Of a stretch of 64,000 nt of DNA, positions 1 through 9,031 are shown piece after piece. This DNA comes from Agromyces rhizosphaerae (GTDB taxonomy: Bacteria > Actinomycetota > Actinomycetes > Actinomycetales > Microbacteriaceae). Position numbers and translations under genes: made by a program. The stretch spans positions 3,224,001 through 3,288,000 of the forward strand of contig NZ_BSDP01000001.1 of NCBI RefSeq assembly GCF_027925245.1. The letters are read 5' to 3'. Under the pieces are notes generated by a model, which worked only from the letters and a program-made list of their open reading frames with translations, was not told the origin of the DNA and ran no database searches. How positions within the stretch are numbered: position 1 is the stretch's first letter; each line of letters starts with the position of its first letter.

Positions 1-756
1 GGGCACCGCGGGCGCCCCGTCGGTCGCCCCGCCCTCGACGCCCGCGTCGGTGATCGATGCGCGCAGGTCGTCGAGGCCGTCGGTCACCTGCCCGATGACC
101 GTGTAGCCGCCGGCCTCGTCGGGCGTGAGCGTCGTGTCCTCGTAGACGATGAAGAACTGGCTGCCGTGGCTGTACGCGTCGAACGACTGGCGGGCCATCG
201 CGATCGTGCCGGCCGGGTAGAGGTCGTCCTCCGGTGCGTTCTCGATCGGACCGTAGCTGTACCCGGGGCCGCCGGTGCCGTCGCCGATCGGGTCGCCGCA
301 CTGGAGCACCCAGATCGTGCCGTCGGTGAGGCGGTGGCAGCTGACGCCGTCGTAGAAGCCGGCCTGGATGAGCGAGACCTCGGACGCCACGGCCTGCGGT
401 GCGGCCGCGCCGTCGAGCTCGACCGCGAGCTCCACGTCGTCGTTGAGCGAGAGCACGCCGGTCCATGTGCGGTCCTCGGCGAGCTCGGGCGCGGGCACGT
501 CGCCCTGGTTCTCGCCCTCGGCGGCCGTGGCGGCGGGCGTCTCGGTGGCCTCCGCCTCGACCGGCGCGCCGGGACCCGCGGAGAAGTAGGCGATCTGCAC
601 GACGGTCGCGATGACGAGCACCAGCACCAGCACGGCGCCGGCGATCCAGTTGTCGCGCACGCGGCGGCGTTCCTTGTGCTCGTGGACGTGCCTCCGGGCG
701 CGGTACGCGCGCAGGCGCTCCCGCTCGACGCGTTCCTGCGTGTTCTTCGCTGCCAC
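1..756 (-). CDS. Membrane-anchored cyclophilin-type peptidyl-prolyl isomerase (3' end outside window)
   Basis: Reading the minus strand from a GTG at 756 gives 252 codons without a stop up to the window edge, so the C-terminus is missing. An AGGAG-type ribosome binding site lies about 6 nt upstream. The N-terminus is a basic cytoplasmic segment (about residues 1-38), then one hydrophobic helix (about 39-60), then an Ala/Glu/Pro linker, then a cyclophilin fold: [25 protein letters not shown], and [11 protein letters not shown] are the recognisable cyclophilin blocks. The usual catalytic Arg position reads CHR, as expected. The product should fold proline peptide bonds outside the membrane. It is transcribed divergently from rarA. 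Identification is firm; extracytoplasmic function is inferred from the anchor. Confidence 0.88.
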   Translation of the reverse strand, partial: MAAKNTQERVERERLRAYRARRHVHEHKERRRVRDNWIAGAVLVLVLVIATVVQIAYFSAGPGAPVEAEATETPAATAAEGENQGDVPAPELAEDRTWTGVLSLNDDVELAVELDGAAAPQAVASEVSLIQAGFYDGVSCHRLTDGTIWVLQCGDPIGDGTGGPGYSYGPIENAPEDDLYPAGTIAMARQSFDAYSHGSQFFIVYEDTTLTPDEAGGYTVIGQVTDGLDDLRASITDAGVEGGATDGAPAVP

Positions 757-786
757 GGCGCTCCTCGTGCTCGTCGGTCCGGATGC

Positions 787-792
787 ACTCTA
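787..792 (-). promoter_or_regulatory. Candidate -10 box of the cyclophilin gene
   Basis: On the minus strand the hexamer TAGAGT lies about 30 nt upstream of the GTG at 756, leaving a short leader that holds the ribosome binding site. I see no convincing -35 box. Confidence 0.4.
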
Positions 793-857
793 GGCGAGGC
801 GTCCGCGCCGGTCCAAGCGGGCCGCGGCGGGCCGCGACCGGCGTCGGACCCCGCCGT

Positions 858-863
858 TACGCT
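858..863 (+). promoter_or_regulatory. Candidate leaderless -10 box of rarA
   Basis: TACGCT is followed by 6 nt and then the ATG at 870, a spacing that would put the transcription start on the start codon. The -35 region is not convincing. Confidence 0.4.
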
Positions 864-869
864 GGGAGC

Positions 870-2288
870 ATGGTCGAGTCCGCCCCGGGGCTGCGCTCCG
901 GCGCGACGCCCCTCGCCGTGCGCATGCGTCCGACGAGCCTCGACGAGGTCGCCGGCCAGCGGCACCTGCTGACGCCCGGGTCGCCGCTCGTCGCGCTCGC
1001 GGGCGACGCGTCCGGCAGGTCGGGCTCCGTGTCGGTCATCCTCTGGGGGCCGCCGGGCACCGGCAAGACCACGCTCGCCCAGGCCATCGCGCGCTCCTCG
1101 GGCCGTCGGTTCGTCGAGCTGTCGGCCGTCTCCGCCGGCGTGAAGGACGTGCGGCAGGTCATGGAGGAGGCGCGCTCGAGCCGCGACCTCTACGGCGTCT
1201 CGACGGTGCTGTTCCTCGACGAGATCCACCGCTTCACCAAGGCGCAGCAGGACGCGCTGCTGCCCGGCGTCGAGAACGGCTGGGTGATCCTCGTCGCCGC
1301 CACCACCGAGAACCCGTCGTTCTCGGTCGTCTCGCCGCTGCTGTCGCGCTCGCTCCTGCTCACCCTCGAGCCGCTCGACGACGACGACCTCGGCGTGCTG
1401 GTCGACCGGGCCGTGGCCGACCCGCGGGGCCTCGGGGACGCGGTGGTGCTCGAGGCCGACGCGCGGGCTGCGCTCATCCGGCTCGCGTCGGGCGACGCGC
1501 GTCGCGCACTGACGGCGCTCGAGGCGGCGTCGGTCACGGCCGCGAGCGAGCGGCCCGACGAGGCATCCGGTGCCGACGGCGTCGACGACGCGGCCGAGGG
1601 TGAGACGGATGCCCCTGAGCCGGCCGACTCCGACGCAGCCGCCGCCGAGACCAAGCCGGTCATCACCGCCGAGCTCGTCGCTCGCGCGGTCGATCGCGCG
1701 CTGCTGCGCTACGACCGGAACGGCGACGAGCACTACGACGTGATCAGCGCCTTCATCAAGTCGGTGCGCGGGTCCGACGTCGACGCCGCGCTGCACTACC
1801 TCGCGCGCATGATCGAGGCGGGGGAGGACCCGCGGTTCATCGCGCGGCGCATCATCGTGCTCGCCTCGGAGGACATCGGGATGGCCGACCCGCAGGCGCT
1901 CCAGGTCGCGGTCGCCGCGGCCGACGCCGTGCAGTACATCGGGATGCCCGAAGGGCGCATCCCGCTCGCGCAGGCCGTCGTGCACCTCGCGACGGCGCCG
2001 AAGTCCAACGCGGCCTACCTGGGCATCGACAGGGCGATCGCCGACGTGCGCGCGGGCCACGCCGGCCCGGTGCCGAAGCACCTGCGCGACGCGCACTACC
2101 CCGGGGCGAAGCGGCTCGGCCACGGGAAGGGGTACGCGTACCCGCACGACGACCCCGTGGGAGTCGTGCGCCAGGACTACCTGCCCGAGGGCCTGGAGCG
2201 CGCCCGCTACTACCTGCCGGGCGACCACGGGAACGAGCGCGAGATCGCCGCGCGCCTGGAGCGCCTGCTGAAGATCGTCCGGGGATGA
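870..2288 (+). CDS. rarA: Replication-associated recombination protein A (RarA/MgsA AAA+ ATPase)
   Basis: The 472-residue product has a Walker A motif GPPGTGKT (60-67) and a Walker B motif with D117-E118 in LFLDEIHRF, followed by the family's C-terminal tetramerisation region ([34 protein letters not shown]). RarA is a clamp-loader-like ATPase acting at stalled replication forks. I chose the ATG at 870 because homology starts shortly after it and a -10 box sits 6 nt upstream; an in-frame ATG at 783 would add 29 unrelated residues. An acidic, Ala/Glu/Asp-rich insertion (about 225-262) separates the lid from the C-terminal domain and looks disordered. The gene is monocistronic, with a 201-nt gap before rpsD. 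Confidence 0.95.
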   Translation: MVESAPGLRSGATPLAVRMRPTSLDEVAGQRHLLTPGSPLVALAGDASGRSGSVSVILWGPPGTGKTTLAQAIARSSGRRFVELSAVSAGVKDVRQVMEEARSSRDLYGVSTVLFLDEIHRFTKAQQDALLPGVENGWVILVAATTENPSFSVVSPLLSRSLLLTLEPLDDDDLGVLVDRAVADPRGLGDAVVLEADARAALIRLASGDARRALTALEAASVTAASERPDEASGADGVDDAAEGETDAPEPADSDAAAAETKPVITAELVARAVDRALLRYDRNGDEHYDVISAFIKSVRGSDVDAALHYLARMIEAGEDPRFIARRIIVLASEDIGMADPQALQVAVAAADAVQYIGMPEGRIPLAQAVVHLATAPKSNAAYLGIDRAIADVRAGHAGPVPKHLRDAHYPGAKRLGHGKGYAYPHDDPVGVVRQDYLPEGLERARYYLPGDHGNEREIAARLERLLKIVRG

Positions 2289-2489
2289 CGGGCCGGGTTC
2301 GGCCGGGGCATCCGCTTCGTGCTACCATCGATGCGGCCTGAAGCCAGGTCTCAGCGAGCGGCTGCGCAGAGATCCACGGCGAACGGATGCGACCTGTAGC
2401 CGGTCGCCCCCAGGCATATCCCTCATACTTCCTCCCGTGCGTCGCGCCCGGGAGTCCACACGTACGAGCATCCCCTCCGAAAGGAACCC
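2289..2489 (+). promoter_or_regulatory. Intergenic region and probable rpsD leader
   Basis: These 201 bases hold no gene. A possible -10 box TACCAT lies at 2323-2328, preceded at a long spacing by TTCGGC at 2298-2303, so the promoter call is weak. The remaining stretch of about 155 nt would be a long 5' leader for rpsD, ending in AAAGGA ahead of the GTG. S4 represses its own mRNA in several bacteria, so a structured leader is plausible, but I could not fold a specific motif by eye. Confidence 0.35.
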
Positions 2490-3119
2490 GTGTCCACCAC
2501 GTCACGCACCCGTAGCAAGACCCGCCTGTCGCGCGCCCTCGGCATCCCGCTGACCCCGAAGGCCGCGCGCCACATGGAGAAGCGCCCCTACGCACCGGGC
2601 GAGCACGGCCGCACCAAGCGCAAGGCCGACTCCGACTACGCCATCCGCCTCCGCGAGAAGCAGCGCCTCCGGGCCCAGTACGGCATCCGCGAGAAGCAGC
2701 TCCGCATCGCCTACAACGAGGCGAAGCGCACCGAGGGCGCCACCGGCGAGAACCTCGTCGAGCTCCTCGAGATGCGCCTCGACGCCCTCGTGCTGCGCGC
2801 CGGCTTCGCCCGCACCATGGCGCAGGCCCGCCAGTTCGTCGTGCACCGTCACATCCTCGTCGACGGCAAGCTCGTCGACCGCCCCTCGTTCCGCGTCAAG
2901 CCGGGCCAGACCATCGGCGTCAAGACCCGCTCCGAGGGCACCGAGCCCTTCCAGGTCGCGGCCGCCGGCGGTCACGTCGACGTGCTCCCCAAGACCCCGG
3001 GCTACCTCGAGGTCGAGCTCGACAAGCTCCAGGCGAAGCTCGTGCGTCGCCCGAAGCGCGCCGAGGTCCCCGTGACCTGCGAGGTCCAGCTGGTCGTCGA
3101 GTACTACGCGGCTCGCTGA
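2490..3119 (+). CDS. rpsD: 30S ribosomal protein S4
   Basis: The 209-residue product matches S4 over its length: the N-terminal region RTRSKTRLSRALGIPLT, the core KRPYAPGEHG and YGIREKQLR, and the S4 RNA-binding domain around residues 100-160 (RLDALVLRAGFA, ARQFVVHRHILVDG). It lacks the N-terminal zinc-binding cysteines found in some S4 proteins, so it is the C-minus type. S4 is a primary 16S rRNA-binding protein that nucleates small-subunit assembly. The GTG at 2490 is preceded by AAAGGA at good spacing. The gene stands alone, away from the main ribosomal operons, between its own leader and a strong terminator. Confidence 0.97.
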   Translation: MSTTSRTRSKTRLSRALGIPLTPKAARHMEKRPYAPGEHGRTKRKADSDYAIRLREKQRLRAQYGIREKQLRIAYNEAKRTEGATGENLVELLEMRLDALVLRAGFARTMAQARQFVVHRHILVDGKLVDRPSFRVKPGQTIGVKTRSEGTEPFQVAAAGGHVDVLPKTPGYLEVELDKLQAKLVRRPKRAEVPVTCEVQLVVEYYAAR

Positions 3120-3133
3120 CGAACCCGTCTCCC

Positions 3134-3167
3134 GAAGGGGGTCGTGGCATCTGCCACGGCCCCCTTC
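3134..3167 (+). terminator. Terminator hairpin after rpsD
   Basis: A 15-16 bp stem is formed by GAAGGGGGTCGTGGCA and TGCCACGGCCCCCTTC around a 2-nt centre (effective loop a few bases), with a single G-T pair. It begins 15 nt after the rpsD stop. The downstream tract is only moderately T-rich, which is normal for high-GC actinobacteria. Confidence 0.8.
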
Positions 3168-3207
3168 GTCGTCTCGCTATCCCATCGATTGCGGGTGTGC
3201 AACCGGG

Positions 3208-3235
3208 CCGACAGGCGGATCGACGCCACTAGACT
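3208..3235 (+). promoter_or_regulatory. Promoter upstream of the small Ala/Glu-rich protein and alaS
   Basis: CCGACA (3208-3213) and TAGACT (3230-3235) are separated by 16 nt and resemble actinobacterial -35/-10 boxes. The start would lie near 3242, leaving a leader of about 47 nt before the ATG at 3289. Confidence 0.5.
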
Positions 3236-3288
3236 GGTCCTCGGCGCGCCGCGTCGCAGGCACACGAGCAGCAGTGAAGGAGACCGTA

Positions 3289-3585
3289 ATGAAGAACATC
3301 CTCTGGTTCACCGTCGGCGTCGCGGCCGGGTTCGTCGCCGCGCACCAGGTCAACAAGACCCAGCAGGGCCAGCAGTTCTTCGCGACCGTGGATGCACGGG
3401 CGAAGGAGTTCGGCAAGGCCGTGGCCGACGGCTACCACGCTCGCGAGGCCGAGCTGCGCGCGATGGTGGACGACGTCATGTCGACCGCCAAGGACGCCGC
3501 GGCCGAGGCCGCCGAGGAGGTCGCGGACGCGGCCGAGGATGTCGTCGAGGCCGCCGAGGACGCCGCCGAGGACGCCAAGTCCTAG
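3289..3585 (+). CDS. Small Ala/Glu-rich protein with N-terminal membrane segment, function unknown
   Basis: The 98-residue product starts with a short hydrophobic segment (about residues 4-20, ILWFTVGVAAGFVAA), continues with a charged helical region, and ends with a run built almost only of Ala, Glu, Asp and Val (about 66-98) that looks helical or coiled-coil. I chose the ATG at 3289 because an AAGGAG ribosome binding site lies immediately before it; the GTG at 3274 would overlap that site. It lies between the rpsD terminator and alaS, with a promoter of its own, and 61 nt separate it from alaS, so the two may be co-transcribed. Small proteins of this type often precede alaS in Microbacteriaceae as far as I recall. 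I do not know a function. Confidence 0.75.
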   Translation: MKNILWFTVGVAAGFVAAHQVNKTQQGQQFFATVDARAKEFGKAVADGYHAREAELRAMVDDVMSTAKDAAAEAAEEVADAAEDVVEAAEDAAEDAKS

Positions 3586-3646
3586 ACGCGCGACGCCGCA
3601 CCACCACGCCCGCTCGCGCGGGTGACGATCATCCCTGAACGGAACC

Positions 3647-6301
3647 ATGCAGACTGCCGACATCCGCCAGCGCTGGCTGGACTTCTTCGCCCAGCGCGGC
3701 CACACCGTCGTCCCCTCCGCGTCCCTCGTGAGCGACGACCCGACACTCATGTTCACCGTGGCCGGCATGGTGCCGTTCGTTCCGTACCTCACCGGCGTGG
3801 TGCCGGCGCCGTTCCCGCGCGCGACCAGCGTGCAGAAGTGCATCCGCACGAACGACATCGAGGAGGTCGGGCGCACGCCGCGCCACGGCACCTTCTTCCA
3901 GATGAACGGCAACTTCTCGTTCGGCGACTATTTCAAGGAAGGCGCGATCGGGTACGCCTGGGAGCTGCTGACCTCGTCGGAGTCCGACGGCGGGTACGGG
4001 TTCGACGAGCGCGACCTGTGGGTGACCGTCTACAAGGACGACGACGAGGCCATCGACCTCTGGAAGAAGATCGCCGGCCTGCCCGACGAGCGCATCCAGC
4101 GACTCGACAAGGACACGAACTACTGGTCGACCGGCCAGCCGGGCCCGGCTGGCCCCTGCTCGGAGATCTTCTTCGACCGCGGGCCCGCGTACGGCGTCGA
4201 CGGCGGCCCGGCCACCGACGACGACCGGTACGTCGAGATCTGGAACCTCGTCTTCATGCAGTACCTCATCGAGGACGTGCGGTCGAAGACGGACTTCCGC
4301 ATCGTCGGCGAGCTGCCGAAGAAGAACATCGACACCGGCATGGGCCTCGAGCGCGTCGCGTTCCTGAAGCAGGGCGTCGACAACATGTACGAGATCGACC
4401 AGGTGCGCCCGGTGCTCGATGCCGCCGCGGAGCTCTCCGGCCGCCGGTACGGCGCCGACCACGAGGACGACGTGCGGATGCGCGTGATCGCGGACCACGT
4501 GCGCTCCTCGCTCATGCTCATGAGCGATGGCGTCGCGCCGTCGAACGAGGGCCGCGGGTACATCCTGCGGCGCCTGCTGCGCCGGTCGATCCGCGCGATG
4601 CGACTGCTCGGCGTCGACGGGCCGACGTTCGGCACGCTGTTCGGCGCGTCGCGCGACGCCATGAAGGCCGCGTACCCCGAGGTCGAGCACGACTACGGGC
4701 AGATCTCGCAGCTCGCCCTCGGCGAGGAGGAGACCTTCCTGCGTACGCTCTCCGCCGGCACGTCGATCCTCGACCTCGCGGTCGGCTCGACCAAGGAGGC
4801 GGGCAGCACCGCGCTGCCGGGCGACACGGCGTTCCTGCTGCACGACACGTACGGCTTCCCGATCGAGCTCACGCTCGAGATGGCCGACGAGGCGGGCCTG
4901 TCCGTCGACCGGGCCGCCTTCGACACCCTGATGGCCGAGCAGCGCTCGCGCGCCAAGGCCGACGCGAAGTCGAAGAAGAAGGCGCTGGCCGACCTCTCCG
5001 TGTACGCCGACCTGCGCGCCAAGGGTGAGACCGTCTTCACGGGCTACACCGACCTCACGACCGAGTCGACCGTGCTCGGGCTGCTCGTCGGCGGCCGGCC
5101 GGTCGCGGTCGCGAGCGCGGGGCAGACCGCCGAGGTCGTGCTCGCCGAGACGTCGCTCTACGCCGAGGCGGGCGGCCAGGCGGCCGACCAGGGCCTGATC
5201 GTCGGCGACGGTTACGAGCTGAAGGTGCTCGACGTGCAGAAGCCCGTGAAGGGCCTGATCAGCCACACGGTCGAGGTCGTGAGCGGCGAGGTCGCCGCGG
5301 GCGATCGCGCCACCACGCTGGTCGACGAGTCGTACCGCCGCGGCGCCACGCAGGCGCACTCGGGCACGCACGTCATCCACGCCGCCCTGCGCCAGGTGCT
5401 GGGCCCGAACGCGCACCAGTCGGGTTCGTTCAACAAGGCCGGGTACCTGCGCCTCGACTTCGGCTGGAACAGCGCGCTGTCGGCCGAGACCCGCAGCGAG
5501 ATCGAGGAGATCTCGAACAACGCCGTGCGCGACAACCTCGAGGTCGTCACCCGAGAGATGCCGCTCGCCGAGGCCAAGGAGCTCGGCGCGATGGCGCTGT
5601 TCGGCGAGAAGTACGGCGACACCGTGCGCGTCGTCGACATCGGCGGCCCGTGGTCGCGCGAGCTCTGCGCGGGCACGCACGTGCGCACGAGCGCCGAGAT
5701 CGGCATGATCAACCTGATCGGCGAGTCGTCGGTGGGCTCGACCAACCGGCGCGTCGAGTCGCTGGTCGGCCTCGACGCGTTCCGCCGGTTCGCCGCGGAG
5801 CGCGCGCTCGTGTCCGAGCTCACGACCAACCTCAAGACCCCGCAGGACCAGCTGGTCGACCGGGTCAACGAGCTCGTGCAGTCGCTGAAGACGGCCGAGA
5901 AGCGCATCGCACAGTACGAGGCGCGGGCGCTCGGCGACCGCATCCCGTCGATCGCCGAGAAGGCCGCCCGGGTGGGGCAGACACGCCTGGTCGCGGAGGA
6001 CCTCGGCGAACTCGGCTCGGGCGACGACCTGCGCATGCTCGCCACGGGCGTGCGCGAGAAGCTCGGCACGGATGCCGCCGTGGTCGCGCTCACCGCGGTC
6101 GTGAAGTCCCGCCCGGTGGCGATCGTCGCGACCAACCCCGCCGCGCGCGAGCAGGGTCTGAAGGCGGGCGCGCTCGCCAAGCAGATGGCCGGCGTGCTCG
6201 GCGGCGGCGGTGGCGGCAAGGACGACCTCGCCCAGGGCGGCGGCCAGGACGTCCAGGCGATCCCCGCCGCGCTCGAGGCCGTGCGCCGGGCGGTCGCGTG
6301 A
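3647..6301 (+). CDS. alaS: Alanine--tRNA ligase
   Basis: The 884-residue product is a full-length class II synthetase. Recognisable parts are the catalytic core (MFTVAGMVPFVPYLTG, TFFQMNGNFSFGDYFK, GMGLERV, GRGYILRRLLRR), the editing domain with zinc ligands HSGTHVIH and CAGTHV, and the C-terminal C-Ala domain, which ends with a Gly-rich stretch (LGGGGGGKDDLAQGGG). It attaches alanine to tRNA-Ala and clears mischarged serine and glycine. The ATG at 3647 lies a few nt after GGAA. The stop overlaps the ruvX start by 4 nt, so the two should be translationally coupled. Confidence 0.98.
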   Translation: MQTADIRQRWLDFFAQRGHTVVPSASLVSDDPTLMFTVAGMVPFVPYLTGVVPAPFPRATSVQKCIRTNDIEEVGRTPRHGTFFQMNGNFSFGDYFKEGAIGYAWELLTSSESDGGYGFDERDLWVTVYKDDDEAIDLWKKIAGLPDERIQRLDKDTNYWSTGQPGPAGPCSEIFFDRGPAYGVDGGPATDDDRYVEIWNLVFMQYLIEDVRSKTDFRIVGELPKKNIDTGMGLERVAFLKQGVDNMYEIDQVRPVLDAAAELSGRRYGADHEDDVRMRVIADHVRSSLMLMSDGVAPSNEGRGYILRRLLRRSIRAMRLLGVDGPTFGTLFGASRDAMKAAYPEVEHDYGQISQLALGEEETFLRTLSAGTSILDLAVGSTKEAGSTALPGDTAFLLHDTYGFPIELTLEMADEAGLSVDRAAFDTLMAEQRSRAKADAKSKKKALADLSVYADLRAKGETVFTGYTDLTTESTVLGLLVGGRPVAVASAGQTAEVVLAETSLYAEAGGQAADQGLIVGDGYELKVLDVQKPVKGLISHTVEVVSGEVAAGDRATTLVDESYRRGATQAHSGTHVIHAALRQVLGPNAHQSGSFNKAGYLRLDFGWNSALSAETRSEIEEISNNAVRDNLEVVTREMPLAEAKELGAMALFGEKYGDTVRVVDIGGPWSRELCAGTHVRTSAEIGMINLIGESSVGSTNRRVESLVGLDAFRRFAAERALVSELTTNLKTPQDQLVDRVNELVQSLKTAEKRIAQYEARALGDRIPSIAEKAARVGQTRLVAEDLGELGSGDDLRMLATGVREKLGTDAAVVALTAVVKSRPVAIVATNPAAREQGLKAGALAKQMAGVLGGGGGGKDDLAQGGGQDVQAIPAALEAVRRAVA

Positions 6302-6774
6302 CCCTCCGCCCGGGGGTCAGGCTCGGCGTGGACGTCGGCCGGGCGCGCGTGGGCGTGGCCCGCTGCGACCCGCACGCGATGCTCGCGACCCCGGTGGAGA
6401 CCGTGCCGCGCGACGACGAGTCGGGCGCCGACCTGCGCCGCATCGTCGAGCTCGCGAACGAGCTCGAGGCGATCGAGATCGTCGTCGGCCACCCGCTGTC
6501 GATGTCGGGTCAGGCGACGGCCTCGACCGAGGACGCGGTGGCGTTCGCCGGCCGGCTGGCCGCCGCATCCGCCGCCCCGGTCCGGCTCGTCGACGAGCGG
6601 CTCTCGACCGTCTCGGCGCACTCGGCCCTGCGCAGCGCGGGCAAGCGCACCAAGCAGCACCGGCCGGTGGTCGATCAGGTCGCGGCCGTTATCATTCTCC
6701 AGCACGCCCTCGACGCGGAGCGGGCCGCCCCGAACCCGCCCGGAACCGTCGTCGCCCCGAACGAAGGACGCTGA
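6298..6774 (+). CDS. ruvX: Holliday junction resolvase-like protein RuvX (YqgF)
   Basis: The 158-residue product has the RNase H-like fold of the YqgF family: the first catalytic strand GVDVGRARVGVA with Asp12, the second motif IEIVVGHPLSMSG, the DERLST motif (VRLVDERLSTVSA), and the final acidic residue in HRPVVDQVAAVIILQ. In E. coli this family is tied to 16S rRNA 5'-end maturation, and Holliday-junction cleavage has also been reported. The GTG at 6298 overlaps the alaS stop (GTGA). The next gene, mltG, begins 4 nt after its stop. The alaS-ruvX-mltG-aroE order is conserved across actinobacteria. Confidence 0.93.
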   Translation: MTLRPGVRLGVDVGRARVGVARCDPHAMLATPVETVPRDDESGADLRRIVELANELEAIEIVVGHPLSMSGQATASTEDAVAFAGRLAAASAAPVRLVDERLSTVSAHSALRSAGKRTKQHRPVVDQVAAVIILQHALDAERAAPNPPGTVVAPNEGR

Positions 6775-6778
6775 GCCC

Positions 6779-8179
6779 GTGTCATATCCCCCGCCGAGCG
6801 ACGGTCGTCGCGGCCGGTCGCACCACGACGACGGGCTCGACTGGGACCAGATGCTCTCCGGCCAGCCGGGTGGCGGTGCGGGTCGCGCCGAGCGCCCCGA
6901 GCAGCCCGCGGCGCAGGCGCCGCAGGGCCGGCCCATGACGCGCCGGGAGATGCGCGAGGCGGAGGCGGCCGCCGCGGCGCGCGGGCGCAAGGCGCCGGCC
7001 TCGAGGCGCGAGGCGCGCCAGGCCGAGGCGCCCGAGCCGCAGCAGGCGCCGGCGCGGCGCACGACCGCCGCCGAGCCGGGGCCGCTCGAGTTCGGCGACG
7101 ACCACGAGCCGACCGAGCGCCGGCGCGGCGGCTGGGGCTGCCTCGTGGTGCTGCTGGTGATCGTCGGCGTGCTGGTCGGCGGCTACTTCGCCGTGCAGGC
7201 ACCGCTCGCCGCGTTCATGGAACGTTTCGAACCGGCCCCCGACTACACCGGTACCGGCACCGGCGAGCTCGTCTTCATGATCGAGGACGGCGACACCGGC
7301 GAGGACATCGCGCGCAACCTGCACGACCAGGGCGTCACCGCGTCGTTCGACGCCTTCTACGAGCTGATCCTCGAGCAGAACCCCACCTTCTTCCCGGGCG
7401 CGTACCAGATCGCGACCGAGATGAGCGCCCAGTCCGCGCTCGACGCGCTGCTCGACGACGCGAACCGACTCGAGAACACGTTCGTGATCACCGAGGGGAT
7501 GTGGGCGGAGAACGCACTGTCGGCTGCGTCGCAGGGCACCGGCATCCCGGTCGACGAGCTGCAGGCGGCCGCGGCCGACCCGGCCGCGCTCGGCCTGCCC
7601 GCCGAGGCAGAGACCGTCGAGGGCTTCCTGTTCCCCGCGACCTACACGTTCGGCCCCGATGCGACGGCCGACGAGGTGATCCAGACGCTCGTCGACCGCC
7701 AGTTCCAGGCCCTCGACGAGGCCGGGGTCGCGCCCGAGGACCGCTGGGAGACGATCATCATCGCCTCCATGCTCGAGCGCGAAGCCGGCCTGCGCGAGGA
7801 CTACTACAAGGTCTCGCGGGTCATCCAGAACCGCCTCTCCGACGCGTCGCCCACGAACGGGCTGCTCCAGTTCGACTCGACGGTGCACTACGGCATCGGT
7901 GAGGACGGCGTGATCACCACCACCGACGCCGAGCGCGCCGACGCCTCGAACCCGTACAACTCGTACGTGCACCCGGGCCTGCCGCCCGGGCCGATCGGCA
8001 ACCCCGGCGACCTCGGCATCGACGCGGCGCTGAACCCGGCCGACGGCACCTGGGTGTACTTCGTGACGGTGAACCTCGACACGGGCGAGACGGTGTTCAG
8101 CACCACGCTCGGCGAGCACGAGGCGGCCGTGCAGCAGTACCTCGCGTGGCTCGCCGACCACCCCGAGTACGGTGGCTGA
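6779..8179 (+). CDS. mltG: Endolytic murein transglycosylase MltG
   Basis: The 466-residue product has a long basic/Ala-rich cytoplasmic N-terminus (about 1-117), one transmembrane helix (118-141, WGCLVVLLVIVGVLVGGYF), a LysM-like region and the YceG catalytic domain. The catalytic glutamate is Glu333 in IASMLEREAG, and GLLQFDSTVHYG plus YNSYVHPGLPPGPIGNPG are family signatures. MltG cuts nascent peptidoglycan strands and so helps set glycan length. The cytoplasmic tail is much longer than in E. coli MltG, as is usual in actinobacteria. The gene starts at GTG 6779 and its end overlaps aroE by 8 nt. Confidence 0.95.
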   Translation: MSYPPPSDGRRGRSHHDDGLDWDQMLSGQPGGGAGRAERPEQPAAQAPQGRPMTRREMREAEAAAAARGRKAPASRREARQAEAPEPQQAPARRTTAAEPGPLEFGDDHEPTERRRGGWGCLVVLLVIVGVLVGGYFAVQAPLAAFMERFEPAPDYTGTGTGELVFMIEDGDTGEDIARNLHDQGVTASFDAFYELILEQNPTFFPGAYQIATEMSAQSALDALLDDANRLENTFVITEGMWAENALSAASQGTGIPVDELQAAAADPAALGLPAEAETVEGFLFPATYTFGPDATADEVIQTLVDRQFQALDEAGVAPEDRWETIIIASMLEREAGLREDYYKVSRVIQNRLSDASPTNGLLQFDSTVHYGIGEDGVITTTDAERADASNPYNSYVHPGLPPGPIGNPGDLGIDAALNPADGTWVYFVTVNLDTGETVFSTTLGEHEAAVQQYLAWLADHPEYGG

Positions 8180-9026
8180 GCTTCCCCGCGGCAGGCGACT
8201 CGCGGTGCTCGGCTCGCCGATCGTGCACTCGCGGAGCCCGGTGCTGCACCGTGCCGCGTACGGCGAGCTCGGCCTCGACTGGACTTACGAGGTCATCGAG
8301 ATGACCGGCGAGGGCATCGCCCCGTTCGTGCGCGCGCTGCGCGAACCGTGGCGCGGGCTCTCGCTCACGATGCCGCTGAAGCGGGACGTGATCCCGGCGC
8401 TCGACGGCATCGACCGGGTCGCCCGGCTCACGAACGCCGTGAACACGGTGCTCTGCGCGGACGACGGCCGCCGGCTCGGGTTCAACACGGATGTCGCGGG
8501 CATCGTGCGCGCCCTGCGCGAGCGGGGCGTCGGCGACGTCGGCCGGGCCGTGCTGGTGGGCGCCGGGGCGACGGCGACGTCGGCCCTCGTCGCGCTCGCG
8601 GAGCTCGGTGCCGAGTGGGTCGAGGTCTACGCGCGCACGCCGGAGAAGGCGGCCGGCCTGGTCGCGCTGGGCGGGGAACTGGGCGTGGCGGTGCATCCGC
8701 TGCACCTCTCGGGCCTGGCCGCGGCCGACGGCGCGTCCCTCGCGGTGAGCTGCCTCCCCGGAGGAACCGCGCCGGGCGTGCCGGTGTCCGACGCGCTCGT
8801 GGCGGGTTCGACCCTCTTCGACGTGGCGTACGCGCCATGGCCGACGGCGACCGCGACGGTCTGGGCGGATGCCGGCAGGCCCGTGATCTCCGGTCTGCCG
8901 ATGCTGCTCCACCAGGCGCTCGTGCAGGTGCGCATCTTCGCGCTCGGCGACCCGGAGGCCGAGCTGCCCGACGAGACGTCCGTGTTGCGCGCGATGCGTC
9001 ATGCGCTCGGCGACATGGGAGGATAG
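8172..9026 (+). CDS. aroE: Shikimate dehydrogenase
   Basis: The 284-residue product shows the substrate-binding [12 protein letters not shown] near the N-terminus, the catalytic lysine (K70 in LTMPLKRDV) and aspartate (D107 in GFNTDVAG), then a Rossmann domain beginning [19 protein letters not shown]. It reduces 3-dehydroshikimate to shikimate with NADPH. It starts with GTG inside the end of mltG, 8 nt overlapped, and precedes aroC by 5 nt, so it opens an aroE-aroC-aroK-aroB run. The C-terminal [13 protein letters not shown] motif is intact. Confidence 0.95.
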   Translation: MAELPRGRRLAVLGSPIVHSRSPVLHRAAYGELGLDWTYEVIEMTGEGIAPFVRALREPWRGLSLTMPLKRDVIPALDGIDRVARLTNAVNTVLCADDGRRLGFNTDVAGIVRALRERGVGDVGRAVLVGAGATATSALVALAELGAEWVEVYARTPEKAAGLVALGGELGVAVHPLHLSGLAAADGASLAVSCLPGGTAPGVPVSDALVAGSTLFDVAYAPWPTATATVWADAGRPVISGLPMLLHQALVQVRIFALGDPEAELPDETSVLRAMRHALGDMGG

Positions 9027-9031
9027 TCCCC

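Noticed and set aside
84..2228. A 714-codon minus frame covering rarA and the cyclophilin gene
   Set aside because: It crosses two unrelated genes and is out of frame with the cyclophilin, whose true frame ends in GTG 756.
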